The translations under genes and the position numbers were made by a program. The notes below the pieces were generated by a model, which searched no databases, was not told the DNA's origin, and saw nothing but the letters and a program-made list of their open reading frames with translations. From contig NZ_CP180352.1 of NCBI RefSeq assembly GCF_048007105.1, forward strand, positions 3,906,001 to 3,970,000: a stretch of 64,000 nucleotides of DNA, given 5' to 3'. This DNA comes from Minwuia sp048007105 (GTDB lineage Bacteria > Pseudomonadota > Alphaproteobacteria > Minwuiales > Minwuiaceae). Below are positions 25,547 through 34,817 of this stretch, one piece after another (the first letter of the stretch is position 1; each line of letters begins with the position of its first letter).

Positions 25547-25972
25547 ATGATATCCTCGGGCGCACGCGACTTCGCCCTGAAGCGGCGCGTCGGCCATCTC
25601 GCCACCGCCAGCGCCGAAGCCGTACCGCATGTCGTCGCCATCTGCTTCGCCATCGTGGACAGCCGTATCTTCATCGCCATCGACGAGAAACCGAAGTCAG
25701 GCGATCCGCTGCAGCTGAAGCGGTTGCGTAACATCGCCGAAAACGGGCAGGTCTGCATGCTGGTCGACCGCTATGACGACGACTGGTCGAAACTGGGATG
25801 GGTCATGTTCCGCGGCCGCGCCCGGATCGTGGCGACCGGCGGCGACCACCCGCAAGCCATCGAACTGCTCCGCGAACGCTACCCGGCCTATGCCGGCATG
25901 GACCTCGAAGGCCGCCCGATGATCGAGATCACGGTCGAGACCGTCACCAGCTGGGGCGACCTTTCGGGCTGA
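25547..25972 (+). CDS. Pyridoxamine-phosphate-oxidase-like, putative F420-dependent oxidoreductase
   Basis: A 141-residue split-barrel flavin/deazaflavin protein of the PPOX class (TIGR03668-like). Features are GHLATASAEAVPHVVAICFA near the N-terminus, IDEKPKSGDPLQLKRLRNIAENG in the middle and VCMLVDRYDDDWSKLGWVMFRGRA. This family is often linked to F420 in actinobacteria. It is divergent from the LLM operon, separated by 66 bases. Confidence 0.85.
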   Translation: MISSGARDFALKRRVGHLATASAEAVPHVVAICFAIVDSRIFIAIDEKPKSGDPLQLKRLRNIAENGQVCMLVDRYDDDWSKLGWVMFRGRARIVATGGDHPQAIELLRERYPAYAGMDLEGRPMIEITVETVTSWGDLSG

Positions 25973-26050
25973 CAGGGCCAGATTTCCGTTGCCATTCCGG
26001 CTGCCCCGCACAGTTATGGCCCGACGAGAACGCAGCCCGAGAGTCCGCCG

Positions 26051-26689
26051 ATGTACACGCCCCGCCACTTCCGTATGTCCGACACGGCTGAATGCCATGA
26101 CCTGATCCGCCAGCACCCGTTCGGCGTGCTGGTCAGCGGCAGCGCGGACGAAGCGCCCTCGGCAAGCCACCTGCCCTTTCATCTGGAGCCCGACGAGGGA
26201 CCGATGGGCACGCTCTACATGCATCTGGCGCGCGCCAACCCGCAGGCGGCGACCCTCGATGGCCGGCCGGTGCGCTGCGTCTTCTCCGGCGCCCACGCCT
26301 ATGTATCGCCGACCTGGTACGAGACCGCGCCGGCCGTGCCGACGTGGAACTATCTGGCGGTTCACTGCATCGGCCGAGCCGAACGGGTGGACGACAAGTC
26401 CGCCATGGAATCGCAGATGGCCGCGTTGGGCCACGACTATGAAGCGGAGAGCGGCTGGCGCTTCGATGCGCTGCCACAGAAATACCGGGATGGCATGATA
26501 AAGGGCATCGTCGGCTTCCGCGTGCCGATCGACGAGCTGTTCGGCAAGGCCAAGCTGAGCCAGAACAAGTCCGAGGCCGATATCGCCCGCTCCATCGAGG
26601 GGCTGGTGCGCTCTGACCGCCCCGGCGACCATGATCTGGCAACGCACATGAAGAACCCGCCGAGGAGCAGCGACGCCGAAGGTTCATGA
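26051..26689 (+). CDS. FMN-binding negative transcriptional regulator, PaiB family
   Basis: A 212-residue split-barrel protein of the PaiB family. It opens with MYTPRHFRMSD and has ASHLPFHLEPDEGPMGTLYMHLARANPQ, FSGAHAYVSPTWY and VPTWNYLAVHCIG, all diagnostic. The C-terminal helix has KGIVGFRVPIDELFGKAKLSQNKS. In Bacillus PaiB represses sporulation and protease genes; in proteobacteria it may be a flavin-binding enzyme or regulator. No helix-turn-helix is seen. Single-gene transcript. Confidence 0.9.
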   Translation: MYTPRHFRMSDTAECHDLIRQHPFGVLVSGSADEAPSASHLPFHLEPDEGPMGTLYMHLARANPQAATLDGRPVRCVFSGAHAYVSPTWYETAPAVPTWNYLAVHCIGRAERVDDKSAMESQMAALGHDYEAESGWRFDALPQKYRDGMIKGIVGFRVPIDELFGKAKLSQNKSEADIARSIEGLVRSDRPGDHDLATHMKNPPRSSDAEGS

Positions 26690-26758
26690 CGGGTTCAGTA
26701 TGTTGTAGAAGCTGAAGGTTCCGGGACCTGCTTCCGCCCGGACCCAACGGAGGACGGC

Positions 26759-27280
26759 ATGCGCAACGGAATATGGCTGATGACGGCGGCTGCGGTTCTG
26801 CTCGCCGGACAGGCCCTGGCGCAGACCGCGGGCGACAATCAGCCGGAAGCCGAAGTCATCAAGATATATGACGAGAACACACTGACCCCCGACGACATCC
26901 GCGCCTGCCTGAAGACGGATCAGGACATCGTCGCCATGGAGGCCCAGCTGGCCGACTACGAGAAGACCCTCGCCGGATTCCAGCAGGAGATCCGCGATCT
27001 GGCCGCCGATCTCGACCGCCGCCGCAAGCAGATCGACGGCACCGACGCAAAGGCCGTCGATGCCTACAACAAGCGTGTGGACCGGCACGGCGCCATGATC
27101 GACCGCTACAACACCAGGTTCCTGCCGACGCTCGCGGAACGTCGCTCGAAGCTCAACGCCGCGATCGACACCTACAACACCGATTGCGCCGACAAGGCCT
27201 ATTTCGAGGAAGACTGGCTCGCCGCCGTCGAGGAAATGGGCATCGAGGATCCCCGCGCCCAGGCCGGCGGCGGGAAGTGA
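26759..27280 (+). CDS. Secreted coiled-coil protein of unknown function
   Basis: A 173-residue exported protein. The signal peptide (residues 1-21) ends at QALA with cleavage before QTAG. The mature part has a long amphipathic helical hairpin (residues 60-145) predicted to form a coiled coil (MEAQLADYEKTLAGFQQEIRDLAADLDRRRKQ), with single cysteines on either side (ACLKTD and TDCADK) that could form a disulfide. No enzymatic motif. Likely periplasmic and structural. Confidence 0.6.
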   Translation: MRNGIWLMTAAAVLLAGQALAQTAGDNQPEAEVIKIYDENTLTPDDIRACLKTDQDIVAMEAQLADYEKTLAGFQQEIRDLAADLDRRRKQIDGTDAKAVDAYNKRVDRHGAMIDRYNTRFLPTLAERRSKLNAAIDTYNTDCADKAYFEEDWLAAVEEMGIEDPRAQAGGGK

Positions 27281-27283
27281 CGC

Positions 27284-28726
27284 CTACGCGCTGCGCCTGA
27301 CGCGCTGGCCCGGCCGGGCGCCCGTAGGCGCACCATCCTGCCAGACCGGCTGACCGTTCACGAAGACCCGCTCGATCCCCGCCGCCGGCGTCTTCGGCTC
27401 AGCGAAGGTCGCGCTGTCGATGATCGTGTCCGGATCGAACAGCACCAGGTCGGCAGCGAAGCCCTCTTCCAGACGTCCCCGGCCCTTCAGTCCGAAGGTC
27501 TCGGCGGTCAGCGACGTCATCTTGCGGACCGCCTGCTCCAGCGTGAACAGGCCGCGGTCGCGGGCGTAATGGCCAAGCACGCGCGGGAAGGTGCCCCAGG
27601 CCCGCGGATGCGGGTGGCGGTCCATGACGATGCCGTCGGAGCCGATCATGGTATCCGGCCAGGCGAGGATCCGGCTCACATCGTCCTCGTCCATCGTGAA
27701 GTAGATCGCGCCGCCCGGCGACAGCCGCTCCGCCGCCTCGATCATCGAACAGCCCATCTCGTCGGCAATCTCCGAGAGGTCGCGGCCCGTGGCCTCGGGC
27801 ATGGTCTTCGACCATGTGATGATCACGCGGCTGCTCTGGTCTATGCGGTCGGGCTGCAGGATGGTCGAAGACGCGGTGTAGGGATAGGCGTCGACGCCGA
27901 CGGTCTGATTCTCCCGCGCCGCCGCGATCATCTCCAGCGTTAGCTTCGACTTCCCCTTGTTCGCCGCGCCGGTGCACTTGTGGTGGGAGACGATCACCGG
28001 CACGCCCGCGGCGCGGCCGATGGTGAAGGTCTCTTCCAGCGAGTCCGTGACGTGATCGGCCTCGTCGCGCATGTGGGTGACGTAGAGCGCCTTGTGCTTC
28101 GCCAGCACCTTCGAGACCCCGATCACTTCCTCGGTCGGCGCGTGTTCGGCAGGCGGATAGTAGAGCCCGGTCGAGAGGCCCAACGCGCCCTGCGACAACG
28201 CCCGGTCCAGCAGATCGCACATCTTCCCGATTTCGGTTGCCGTCGCCGGTCGGTCGAAATCGTCCATGAAGGCATTGCGCAGATTGATGTGGCCGCAGAG
28301 GCAGGCGTGGTTGATCGCGGCGGGCCTGGCCTCCAGCGCGCCGAAATAGTCGTCGAAACTCTCGAAGCCCGGCTCGCCGGAGCGGTTGATCAGGTTGAGC
28401 GGCGGCGGGCCTTCCGGCCGGCCCGGCAGAAACGGCGCGGCGCTGACGCCGCAATTGCCGTTGATCACCGTGGTCACGCCCTGGCTCGCCTTCGGCGTCA
28501 TGTCGGGGATGTCGATCAGCGCGCGGTCGTCATGGCAGTGGCTGTCGATGAAGCCCGGCGCCAGCGCGAGTCCCTTCGCATCGACCACCTCCCGCGCAGC
28601 GCCCGGGTCGACGGTCCCGATCTCGGCGATGCGGCCACCGGAAATGGCGAGATCGCCCTGCCGCGACGGCCCGCCGGAGCCGTCGATCAGGCGCGCATTG
28701 CGGATCAGAAGATCATGATCAGGCAC
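27284..28726 (-). CDS. N-acyl-D-amino-acid deacylase
   Basis: A 480-residue D-aminoacylase-type amidohydrolase. Metal-binding features are the PGFIDSHCHDD motif (HxH) near residue 60, the cysteine ligand in INGNCGVS near 90, histidines in YVTHMRDEAD and VSHHKCTG near 216 and 246, and GSDG near 340. The GTG start at 28726 overlaps the isomerase stop by 8 bases and has AAGGA upstream. It hydrolyses N-acyl-D-amino acids in the cytoplasm; neighbours encode an isomerase and a bicupin whose link to D-amino acids is not obvious. Confidence 0.88.
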   Translation of the reverse strand: MPDHDLLIRNARLIDGSGGPSRQGDLAISGGRIAEIGTVDPGAAREVVDAKGLALAPGFIDSHCHDDRALIDIPDMTPKASQGVTTVINGNCGVSAAPFLPGRPEGPPPLNLINRSGEPGFESFDDYFGALEARPAAINHACLCGHINLRNAFMDDFDRPATATEIGKMCDLLDRALSQGALGLSTGLYYPPAEHAPTEEVIGVSKVLAKHKALYVTHMRDEADHVTDSLEETFTIGRAAGVPVIVSHHKCTGAANKGKSKLTLEMIAAARENQTVGVDAYPYTASSTILQPDRIDQSSRVIITWSKTMPEATGRDLSEIADEMGCSMIEAAERLSPGGAIYFTMDEDDVSRILAWPDTMIGSDGIVMDRHPHPRAWGTFPRVLGHYARDRGLFTLEQAVRKMTSLTAETFGLKGRGRLEEGFAADLVLFDPDTIIDSATFAEPKTPAAGIERVFVNGQPVWQDGAPTGARPGQRVRRSA

Positions 28727-29327
28727 CGGATACGTCCTTGCCGGTGATCTGGGCCAGCTTCTCCTCGACCATCCACAGCCGGTCGCCGCCCCAGAACAGC
28801 TCGCCATCGACCGCAAAGGTCGGGACGCCGAAGACACCCATGTCGATGCACAACTGCCGCTCGCGCTCATGGCGCTCCATCCCCGGCCCGGCGAACCAGT
28901 CGTCGAAGCCGGCAGGGTCCGCCCCGACCTCGGCCAGCACGCCCTTCACCGCTTCGGGATCGCCGAGTTCCAGATCGCGCTGGAAGAAACGCTCGAAGGT
29001 GCGCCGGATATAGGGATACAGCACGCCTTCTTCCTCGGCGTAGGTCATGCCGATGCCCGCAGGCCGGGAATCGAAGATCTTCTGCGGCCCCAGAACGGTC
29101 AGACCCTTCCTGTTCGCAAGCCGCCGGGCGTCCATGTAGGCGTATTTCACCTTGCGCCATTCGTTCTCGGAGCGGGTCTCGACCGCGCCCAGAAACTCCG
29201 GGATGTGGAGCGTGTAGTGGATCCAGCGGAAGTTGACGCCATAGCGCTCCTCCAGCGCCAGAATGTCGTCCATGACGATGTAGGCGAAGGGACTCTTCAG
29301 ATCGGTGAAGTGAAGCAGTTCGGTCAT
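28719..29327 (-). CDS. 2-hydroxychromene-2-carboxylate isomerase / DsbA family protein
   Basis: A 202-residue thioredoxin-like protein of the HCCA isomerase group, which uses glutathione in isomerising an intermediate of naphthalene-type degradation. Ser12 in LKSPFAY stands at the position of the GST-kappa serine, and GVFGVPTFAVDGELFWGGDRL near residue 163 is diagnostic. Members in unrelated contexts act on other substrates. Overlaps both neighbours, so it is translationally coupled in an operon of three genes. Confidence 0.87.
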   Translation of the reverse strand: MTELLHFTDLKSPFAYIVMDDILALEERYGVNFRWIHYTLHIPEFLGAVETRSENEWRKVKYAYMDARRLANRKGLTVLGPQKIFDSRPAGIGMTYAEEEGVLYPYIRRTFERFFQRDLELGDPEAVKGVLAEVGADPAGFDDWFAGPGMERHERERQLCIDMGVFGVPTFAVDGELFWGGDRLWMVEEKLAQITGKDVSGA

Positions 29328-29998
29328 GCCGCCACCTTCAGATGACCAGTCTTCACGTAGAGCGTGCAGCCGGTGTCCGAGAATGGTTGGTGACGCGATC
29401 CGTCGGCGAAGCGCATCCAGGTGCCGGCGGGGTAGCGGCCGCCGCCGTCCCGCAACTCGCCCTCGATGACGAAGACTTCCTCGCCGCCCTCATGGACATG
29501 GTCGTCGGCCTTCGTCCCCGGCGCCATGCGGGTCAGCCAGATCTTTTCCGGATAGCCTGCCTCGTCGAAGACATAGAAGCGCTCGAGGCCCGGCTTGATC
29601 TCGCGCCAGCCGGCCTCGTCCTTTGTGTCGACCCGCCGCGTCGGCCTCTCCTCGCCCGGATACTGGCAGAGCTTCACGAACAAAAGCGCGCCCTCATCGG
29701 TCTTCGGCGCGTGCCGCGATCCGGTCGGCAGCAGGGTAAAGCTGCCCTTCGGGTAGCGACCGAACTCGTCGGCGAAGACGCCGTCGAGCACCAGAACCTC
29801 CTCGCCAAGTGGGTGATCGTGCATCGGAAATCCGGCGCCCGGATCGAAGCGCACGACCGAAGTAACCATGCCCTTCTCGTTATCGCCGACCAGTTCCAGC
29901 CGCTTGCGCCAGACGCCCGGTGAGGGGCTTGCCTGCCAGTTCATCTGGTTGGTGTTGATGACGACGGTCTTCGACCTGTCGCCGTGAAGATTTGCCAT
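29324..29998 (-). CDS. Bicupin (ChrR-type cupin) protein
   Basis: A 224-residue protein with two cupin barrels. Each carries the metal motif HDHPLGEEVLVLDGVF near residue 60 and DDHVHEGGEEVFVIEGEL near 166, plus the RYPKGSFTLLPTGSRHAP and RYPAGTWMRFADGSRHQP second motifs, so both are likely metal-binding and arose by internal duplication. ChrR-like cupins are often anti-sigma or stress-related domains, but no sigma gene is here. GGGGAG precedes the ATG. First of the three-gene operon with the isomerase and D-aminoacylase. Confidence 0.85.
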   Translation of the reverse strand: MANLHGDRSKTVVINTNQMNWQASPSPGVWRKRLELVGDNEKGMVTSVVRFDPGAGFPMHDHPLGEEVLVLDGVFADEFGRYPKGSFTLLPTGSRHAPKTDEGALLFVKLCQYPGEERPTRRVDTKDEAGWREIKPGLERFYVFDEAGYPEKIWLTRMAPGTKADDHVHEGGEEVFVIEGELRDGGGRYPAGTWMRFADGSRHQPFSDTGCTLYVKTGHLKVAA

Positions 29999-30153
29999 GA
30001 TCACTCTCCCCGAAGCCGCTGCGAAGGCGGTCACAGCATGCTAGGCTGCACGCTACCGGCGGGGGGTCGGGCTTACAATCGGTTACCGGGTAATGGCCCG
30101 GTTGCATCGCGATGGCGGCTAGAATTGCGCGGTCGCGGAACGAGGGCGGAGAG

Positions 30154-31485
30154 ATGACCTTCCAGCAGGCGGCCATCGCCAGCATACGCTTCGGACTCGG
30201 CGCCCGCCCCGGCGAGATCGAGGGTCGGGCGGCTGACCCGGGCGGCAGCCTGATCGCCGAACTGATAAAGCCCGATACGTCTCATGGCCTTTTCGACAGC
30301 CGGCCGACCAGCGCCCTGATGATCTCGCGTTTCATGCGCGAACGCGACAAGGGGGGCGACCGCGCCATCATCCGCCTGTTCAAGCAGGACTTCCGGCAGA
30401 CCTATCTGGAAGAGGCTGCCCTGAGAACCGCTGCCGCCGTACGCTCCCGGACGCCCTTCGCCGAGCGGCTGGTGCATTTCTGGTCCAACCACTTCACGGT
30501 CTCGGCGCGCCGGGCGATCCTTGCCGGACTGGCCGGGGCCTACGAGCGCGAGGCGATCCGCGCCAGCCTGAACCTGCGCTTCGAGGACATGCTGCTGGCC
30601 GTCGTCCGGCACCCCGCCATGATCCTATACCTCGACAACGCCCTCTCGATCGGACCGAACTCGCGGATCGCCCGGCGCCGCGACATCGGCATGAACGAGA
30701 ACCTCGCCCGCGAGGTGCTGGAACTGCACACGCTCGGCGTCGATGGCGGCTATGGCCAGGCCGACGTCGTCGCGCTGGCGAAGATGCTGACCGGCTGGAG
30801 CATTGCCAAACCCGACAACTCGCCAGAGCCCGGCACCTTCCGCTTTTATGCCCGTGCCCACGAACCGGGCGCGCAGACCCTGCTGGGCCGCCGCTATGCC
30901 GAGGATGGCAAGGCCCAGGCGGAAGCGGCGCTGCGCGATCTGGCGCGCCACCCCGCCACCATCCGCCACGTCGCCACCCAGCTGGTGCGGCACTTCACCG
31001 ACGACGCGCCGGCGCCGGCCGACATCGACCGGATCGTGGCCGTCTGGCAGGAAACCGGCGGCAGCCTGCCGGCCATCCACGGCGCACTCGTCGGCCTGGA
31101 CAGTGCGTGGCAGCCGTTGACCAAGCTGAAGACCCCGAACGACCTGCTGATCTCGACATTGCGCGCCAGCGCTTTCGACCAGTCCCAGCGCTGGACGGTC
31201 GCGGCGCTGGACCTGCTGGGCCAAGCGCCCTGGAACGCGCCATCGCCGAAAGGCTGGGCCGATACGGCGCCGCAATGGCTGAGCGCGGACCAGGCCATGC
31301 GGCGCGTCGAGTTCGCCAATCGCTGGGCCGAACGGGCGCCGGTGCGCCGCGACGCCCGCAAGCTGGCCGCCGAGGCGCTGGGTCCGCTGATGGGCACCGC
31401 CACGGAACGCGCCATTGCCCGCGCCGAAAGCGCCGAACAGGGGCTGGCCCTCGCCTTCGCCGCACCAGATTTCCAGAGGCGCTGA
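30154..31485 (+). CDS. DUF1800 domain protein
   Basis: A 443-residue protein of the DUF1800 family. The signatures ERLVHFWSNHFTVSARR near residue 105, DIGMNENLAREVLELHTLGVDGGYGQADVVALAKMLTGW near 183-220 and the aromatic-rich HxxxQLVRHF region are intact. The start at 30154 has GGCGGAGAG upstream; no classical signal peptide is visible. These genes are always paired with DUF1501; the pair may be a deposited protein-polymer or metalloprotein system, but this is unproven. DUF1501 follows after 2 bases. Confidence 0.85.
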   Translation: MTFQQAAIASIRFGLGARPGEIEGRAADPGGSLIAELIKPDTSHGLFDSRPTSALMISRFMRERDKGGDRAIIRLFKQDFRQTYLEEAALRTAAAVRSRTPFAERLVHFWSNHFTVSARRAILAGLAGAYEREAIRASLNLRFEDMLLAVVRHPAMILYLDNALSIGPNSRIARRRDIGMNENLAREVLELHTLGVDGGYGQADVVALAKMLTGWSIAKPDNSPEPGTFRFYARAHEPGAQTLLGRRYAEDGKAQAEAALRDLARHPATIRHVATQLVRHFTDDAPAPADIDRIVAVWQETGGSLPAIHGALVGLDSAWQPLTKLKTPNDLLISTLRASAFDQSQRWTVAALDLLGQAPWNAPSPKGWADTAPQWLSADQAMRRVEFANRWAERAPVRRDARKLAAEALGPLMGTATERAIARAESAEQGLALAFAAPDFQRR

Positions 31486-31487
31486 CC

Positions 31488-32657
31488 ATGGCAACGATCT
31501 CCCGACGCTTCCTGATACGCTCGGCCTCGGCCGCGACCCTGGCCGCGTCTACTCCGGGGCTGGCGCGAGCCGCTGCGCCCGGCGCGAAACGCTTCCTGCT
31601 GGTGATCCTGCGCGGCGGCGTGGACGGGCTGGCCGTGCTGCCGCCCATCGGCGACCCGGATCTCGCGCGGCACCGCCCGGACGCGACGAAGGCGCTGCAT
31701 CTGGGCGGACGCCGCGATTTCGGCCTGCATCCGGACCTGACCGCGCTCGCCGGTCTCTGGCGTCGGAAGCAGCTCGTCGCCTTCCACGCCATCGGCACGC
31801 CCTATCGCGACCGCTCCCATTTCGACGCCCAGAACGTGCTGGAGTCCGGCCTGCCCGAACCGAGGGGCAGCGCCGACGGCTGGCTGAACCGGGCTGTGCT
31901 GGCCGCGCAACTGCCCGAGGCGGTCGCGATGAATATCGGTCCGCGGCCTTCGCTGGTGCTGTCCGGCCAGGCCCAGGTCGGATCCTGGTCGCCGAACGGC
32001 CTGCCGCCGGCCGATGACAGCACCCTCGCCCGGATCGCCGACCTCTGGTCCGCCGACAGGCTCCTCGGCCCCTATCTGGAACGCGCCATCGACCAGCAGG
32101 CGATGACCGGCAGCATGGACTCCCCGATGGACGGCGCCCGGGCCGAAGGCCGCTCCATCGTGCCGCTGATGACCGGGGCCGCCGAGTTGATGTCGAAACC
32201 GGACGGCCCGCGCATCGTCGCGCTGGACAATGCCGGCTGGGACACGCATGTGCGGATGGACGCCGCGCTGGGCCGCAAGCTGGGCGATCTCAACCGGGGT
32301 CTCGAAGTGCTGATCGAGGGTCTGCAGCCGGTCTGGAACGAGACCGCGGTGCTGGTGGTCTCGGAGTTCGGCCGGACTGCGGCGATCAACGGCAATCAGG
32401 GCACCGATCACGGCAACGGCGGCGCAGCCTTCCTGTTCGGCGGCGCGGTGCAGGGCGGCCATGTGATCGCCGACTGGCCGGGCCTCGGCCCGCGCGACCT
32501 GCTGGATGCGCGCGACCTCAGACCCACGCTGGACGTGCGGCAGCTCTTCCGGGCAGTACTTCACGATCATCTGGCCTTCGCCAGCGCGCCACTGGGACAG
32601 ACGATCCTGCCGGGCGTCCGCCCGTCGCGCGCCTTCGAAGGCCTGTTCCGCACCTGA
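31488..32657 (+). CDS. DUF1501 domain protein, Tat-exported
   Basis: A 389-residue protein with a twin-arginine signal: SRRFLIRSAS at residues 5-14, then a hydrophobic stretch ending GLARA, so it is folded before export. The DUF1501 (alkaline phosphatase-like fold) signatures are LRGGVDGLAVLPP, DNAGWDTH near residue 247 and VVSEFGRTAAINGNQGTDHGNGGAAFLFGG near 285-315. The aspartates and histidines suggest metal binding. Paired with DUF1800; stop is 6 bases from the convergent outer-membrane protein gene. Confidence 0.87.
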   Translation: MATISRRFLIRSASAATLAASTPGLARAAAPGAKRFLLVILRGGVDGLAVLPPIGDPDLARHRPDATKALHLGGRRDFGLHPDLTALAGLWRRKQLVAFHAIGTPYRDRSHFDAQNVLESGLPEPRGSADGWLNRAVLAAQLPEAVAMNIGPRPSLVLSGQAQVGSWSPNGLPPADDSTLARIADLWSADRLLGPYLERAIDQQAMTGSMDSPMDGARAEGRSIVPLMTGAAELMSKPDGPRIVALDNAGWDTHVRMDAALGRKLGDLNRGLEVLIEGLQPVWNETAVLVVSEFGRTAAINGNQGTDHGNGGAAFLFGGAVQGGHVIADWPGLGPRDLLDARDLRPTLDVRQLFRAVLHDHLAFASAPLGQTILPGVRPSRAFEGLFRT

Positions 32658-32663
32658 GCGGCG

Positions 32664-34817
32664 TCAGTTCACCGTCGCAAAACCCCAGTCGCCGCGGTCG
32701 CCCGCCGGGAAGTCCTGCGCGGCGATGACCTCGATCCGCGGCTGAACGCCGAGCCGCGGCGGGATACCGAGGCGGAGCGTCCCGCCCGTCGGCAGCCGCC
32801 ACTCGGTCAGGATGACTGGCAGGACCGAAGACGATCCGAAGAAGTCGGCGATCTCGCCTTCCCGTTCCTGCCGGACCGGCGGCCCGTAGCGGCCGATCAG
32901 GAACCGTTCCAGTCGGTCCAGTTGATCGGCGATCTCGTCGGCGTCCAGCCCCAGCGTATCGATCACGGCGCCGGTGCGGCGGACGATGCCGTCGGCCTGC
33001 TCGACGATCAGACGCTGACGGCCATCGACCGGGTACATGTCGACCTGGGCGATCAGCAGGGGCTGGTCGCCCAGCCGCTGATCGACGCCGAGCGCGGGCA
33101 GGATGATGTCGGCCGTGCGCGCCGGAATGCCCGGCGGCAGCGAGCTGAGTTTCAGGCTGTCCGACAGGGTCGCCAGCGGCGCGGCCGCGGCGATCGCCGG
33201 ACGCGGCGGCTCCCCGAAGCGGTAGCGGTAGGTCAGCCCGCCAAAGAAGGTGTCGGTCTGCTCGTCGCCATCCGGGTTGCGTCCGAAATAGCCCAGCCGC
33301 GCCTCGAAGCGGTGCGGGCCGGTGAAATAGCTGTAGTTGAAGCTCAGATTGTCGGTGATCAGGTCGCTGGCATTGTTGCCCTGGTTGCGCGTGTCCAGCC
33401 GGCGGTAGTCGAGACGCAGAGAGTGGTTCTCACGGCTGACGCCGAAACGGGCTGTCGGGCCGTATTCGATCTGGTCGTTCTGGGCGTTGGTGGTCCGCGC
33501 GGTCATGCCCAGCGCTCCGTCGAGGTTGTACTCGCCGATGGTGCGGCGGTGGCTGACCTCGCCGGTCGCCTGGTAGGTGACGGTGTCGTTGTTGTTCAGC
33601 CGGTCGTCCAGATCGTTGACGAAGAAGCCGACCGAGCCGTTGTAGCCCTCGGCGAGCGGACCCGAGAAATTCGCGTTGCCGGTCCAGGTGACGTTGTTGG
33701 TCGATCGCGACTGGTTGCGGTTGTGGACGCGGAAGACGTCCGAGAAGAAGGTCCAGTTCTCCAGGATCAACTCCGGCACAGGTCCCGAAAGCGACACCCG
33801 CGCCGACCGCCGCAGCGTCTTGTCGTCGGTCAGTTCCTCCTCGGTCTGCGAAGCCGAGAAGCGGAGGCTGTGATTGCTCTCGAAGCGATAGCTGACATTG
33901 CCCTCGCCGCGGTAGCGGTCCGCCCGCGCCTGGCCGCCCAGCGGCGTGAACCCGTCGGTCGCGCGCTCCAGTTCGACGCCGTAGCGCAGCTTGTTGTCCT
34001 CGCTGCGGCCACTGAGATCGACGAAGCCGGCCAGCGCCCGTTCATCGCGGACCACATTGCCGTCATTCACGTCGCCGAACAGGAAGGCCATCTCGGCATC
34101 CAGCGTCAGGGTCTGGCTGCCGGCGGCGAAGTTCCGCGATCCGGCGAGCGAGGTCACCCACTGGTTCAGCGCATCGCCGGTGCCATCGAAGGACTCCTGG
34201 GAACCGTGAACGACCTGCGCCGCATAGTCGCCGAAAGTCACGTGGTTCACGACCAGAGACGCCCCGAGAAAGCTCGCATTGTCCTGGCCGATCAGGTTGT
34301 AGGCGGGCGCGGTGTTGCCGGCGCTGAACTGGACCGAGCCCGCCATCTGGTCGGACTGCAGCGATGACGGCTGCAGTTCCAGCTGCGCGCCCTTCAGGCT
34401 CCGCTGCAGCGTCGGCCGGGTGTAGAAGGCGAGAAAGTCGCCCATCTCCAGCCGGAACGGCACCGCGGCATCGCCATTGACATACTCGACACCCAGCCGC
34501 TCCAGCGTCACCGCGTTGTCGCTCGCCTCGAAATAGTCCGAGGCGTCGCCGGACATGCTGATCTGGCCTTCCAGCGTCTGATTGCCGGTCATCTCGCGGA
34601 TGAACTGCGCCGAGAAGCCGGTGACGGCGTGCCCCCCGTCGAAGGGGAAGGCGCTGTTCGCCGCCGCGCCGTTGGTCATGTAGTAGTCGCCCTCGGCGCG
34701 GGCCTCGCCGCTGACCGACCAGCCTTGCAGGATGAGCGGCAAGCCGCTGTCCTGCGCGAGGGCCTCGCCGGCGGTCAGGGTCGCCAGCGCCGCAAGAGCC
34801 GGGGTCAGTCGGCGCAT
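32664..34817 (-). CDS. Predicted outer-membrane beta-barrel protein
   Basis: A 717-residue exported protein: signal peptide (1-22, ending EALA) followed by repeated alternating hydrophobic/polar beta-strands from about 45 to 540 (for example LRYGVELERATDGF and HSLRFSASQTEEELTDD), typical of a large TonB- or porin-like barrel. The C-terminal 150 residues form a soluble domain starting TLSDSLKLSSLPPG, rich in proline and aspartate. There is no TonB box or plug motif that I recognise. Last gene of a four-gene operon of exported proteins; overlaps the previous gene by 1 base. Confidence 0.7.
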   Translation of the reverse strand: MRRLTPALAALATLTAGEALAQDSGLPLILQGWSVSGEARAEGDYYMTNGAAANSAFPFDGGHAVTGFSAQFIREMTGNQTLEGQISMSGDASDYFEASDNAVTLERLGVEYVNGDAAVPFRLEMGDFLAFYTRPTLQRSLKGAQLELQPSSLQSDQMAGSVQFSAGNTAPAYNLIGQDNASFLGASLVVNHVTFGDYAAQVVHGSQESFDGTGDALNQWVTSLAGSRNFAAGSQTLTLDAEMAFLFGDVNDGNVVRDERALAGFVDLSGRSEDNKLRYGVELERATDGFTPLGGQARADRYRGEGNVSYRFESNHSLRFSASQTEEELTDDKTLRRSARVSLSGPVPELILENWTFFSDVFRVHNRNQSRSTNNVTWTGNANFSGPLAEGYNGSVGFFVNDLDDRLNNNDTVTYQATGEVSHRRTIGEYNLDGALGMTARTTNAQNDQIEYGPTARFGVSRENHSLRLDYRRLDTRNQGNNASDLITDNLSFNYSYFTGPHRFEARLGYFGRNPDGDEQTDTFFGGLTYRYRFGEPPRPAIAAAAPLATLSDSLKLSSLPPGIPARTADIILPALGVDQRLGDQPLLIAQVDMYPVDGRQRLIVEQADGIVRRTGAVIDTLGLDADEIADQLDRLERFLIGRYGPPVRQEREGEIADFFGSSSVLPVILTEWRLPTGGTLRLGIPPRLGVQPRIEVIAAQDFPAGDRGDWGFATVN

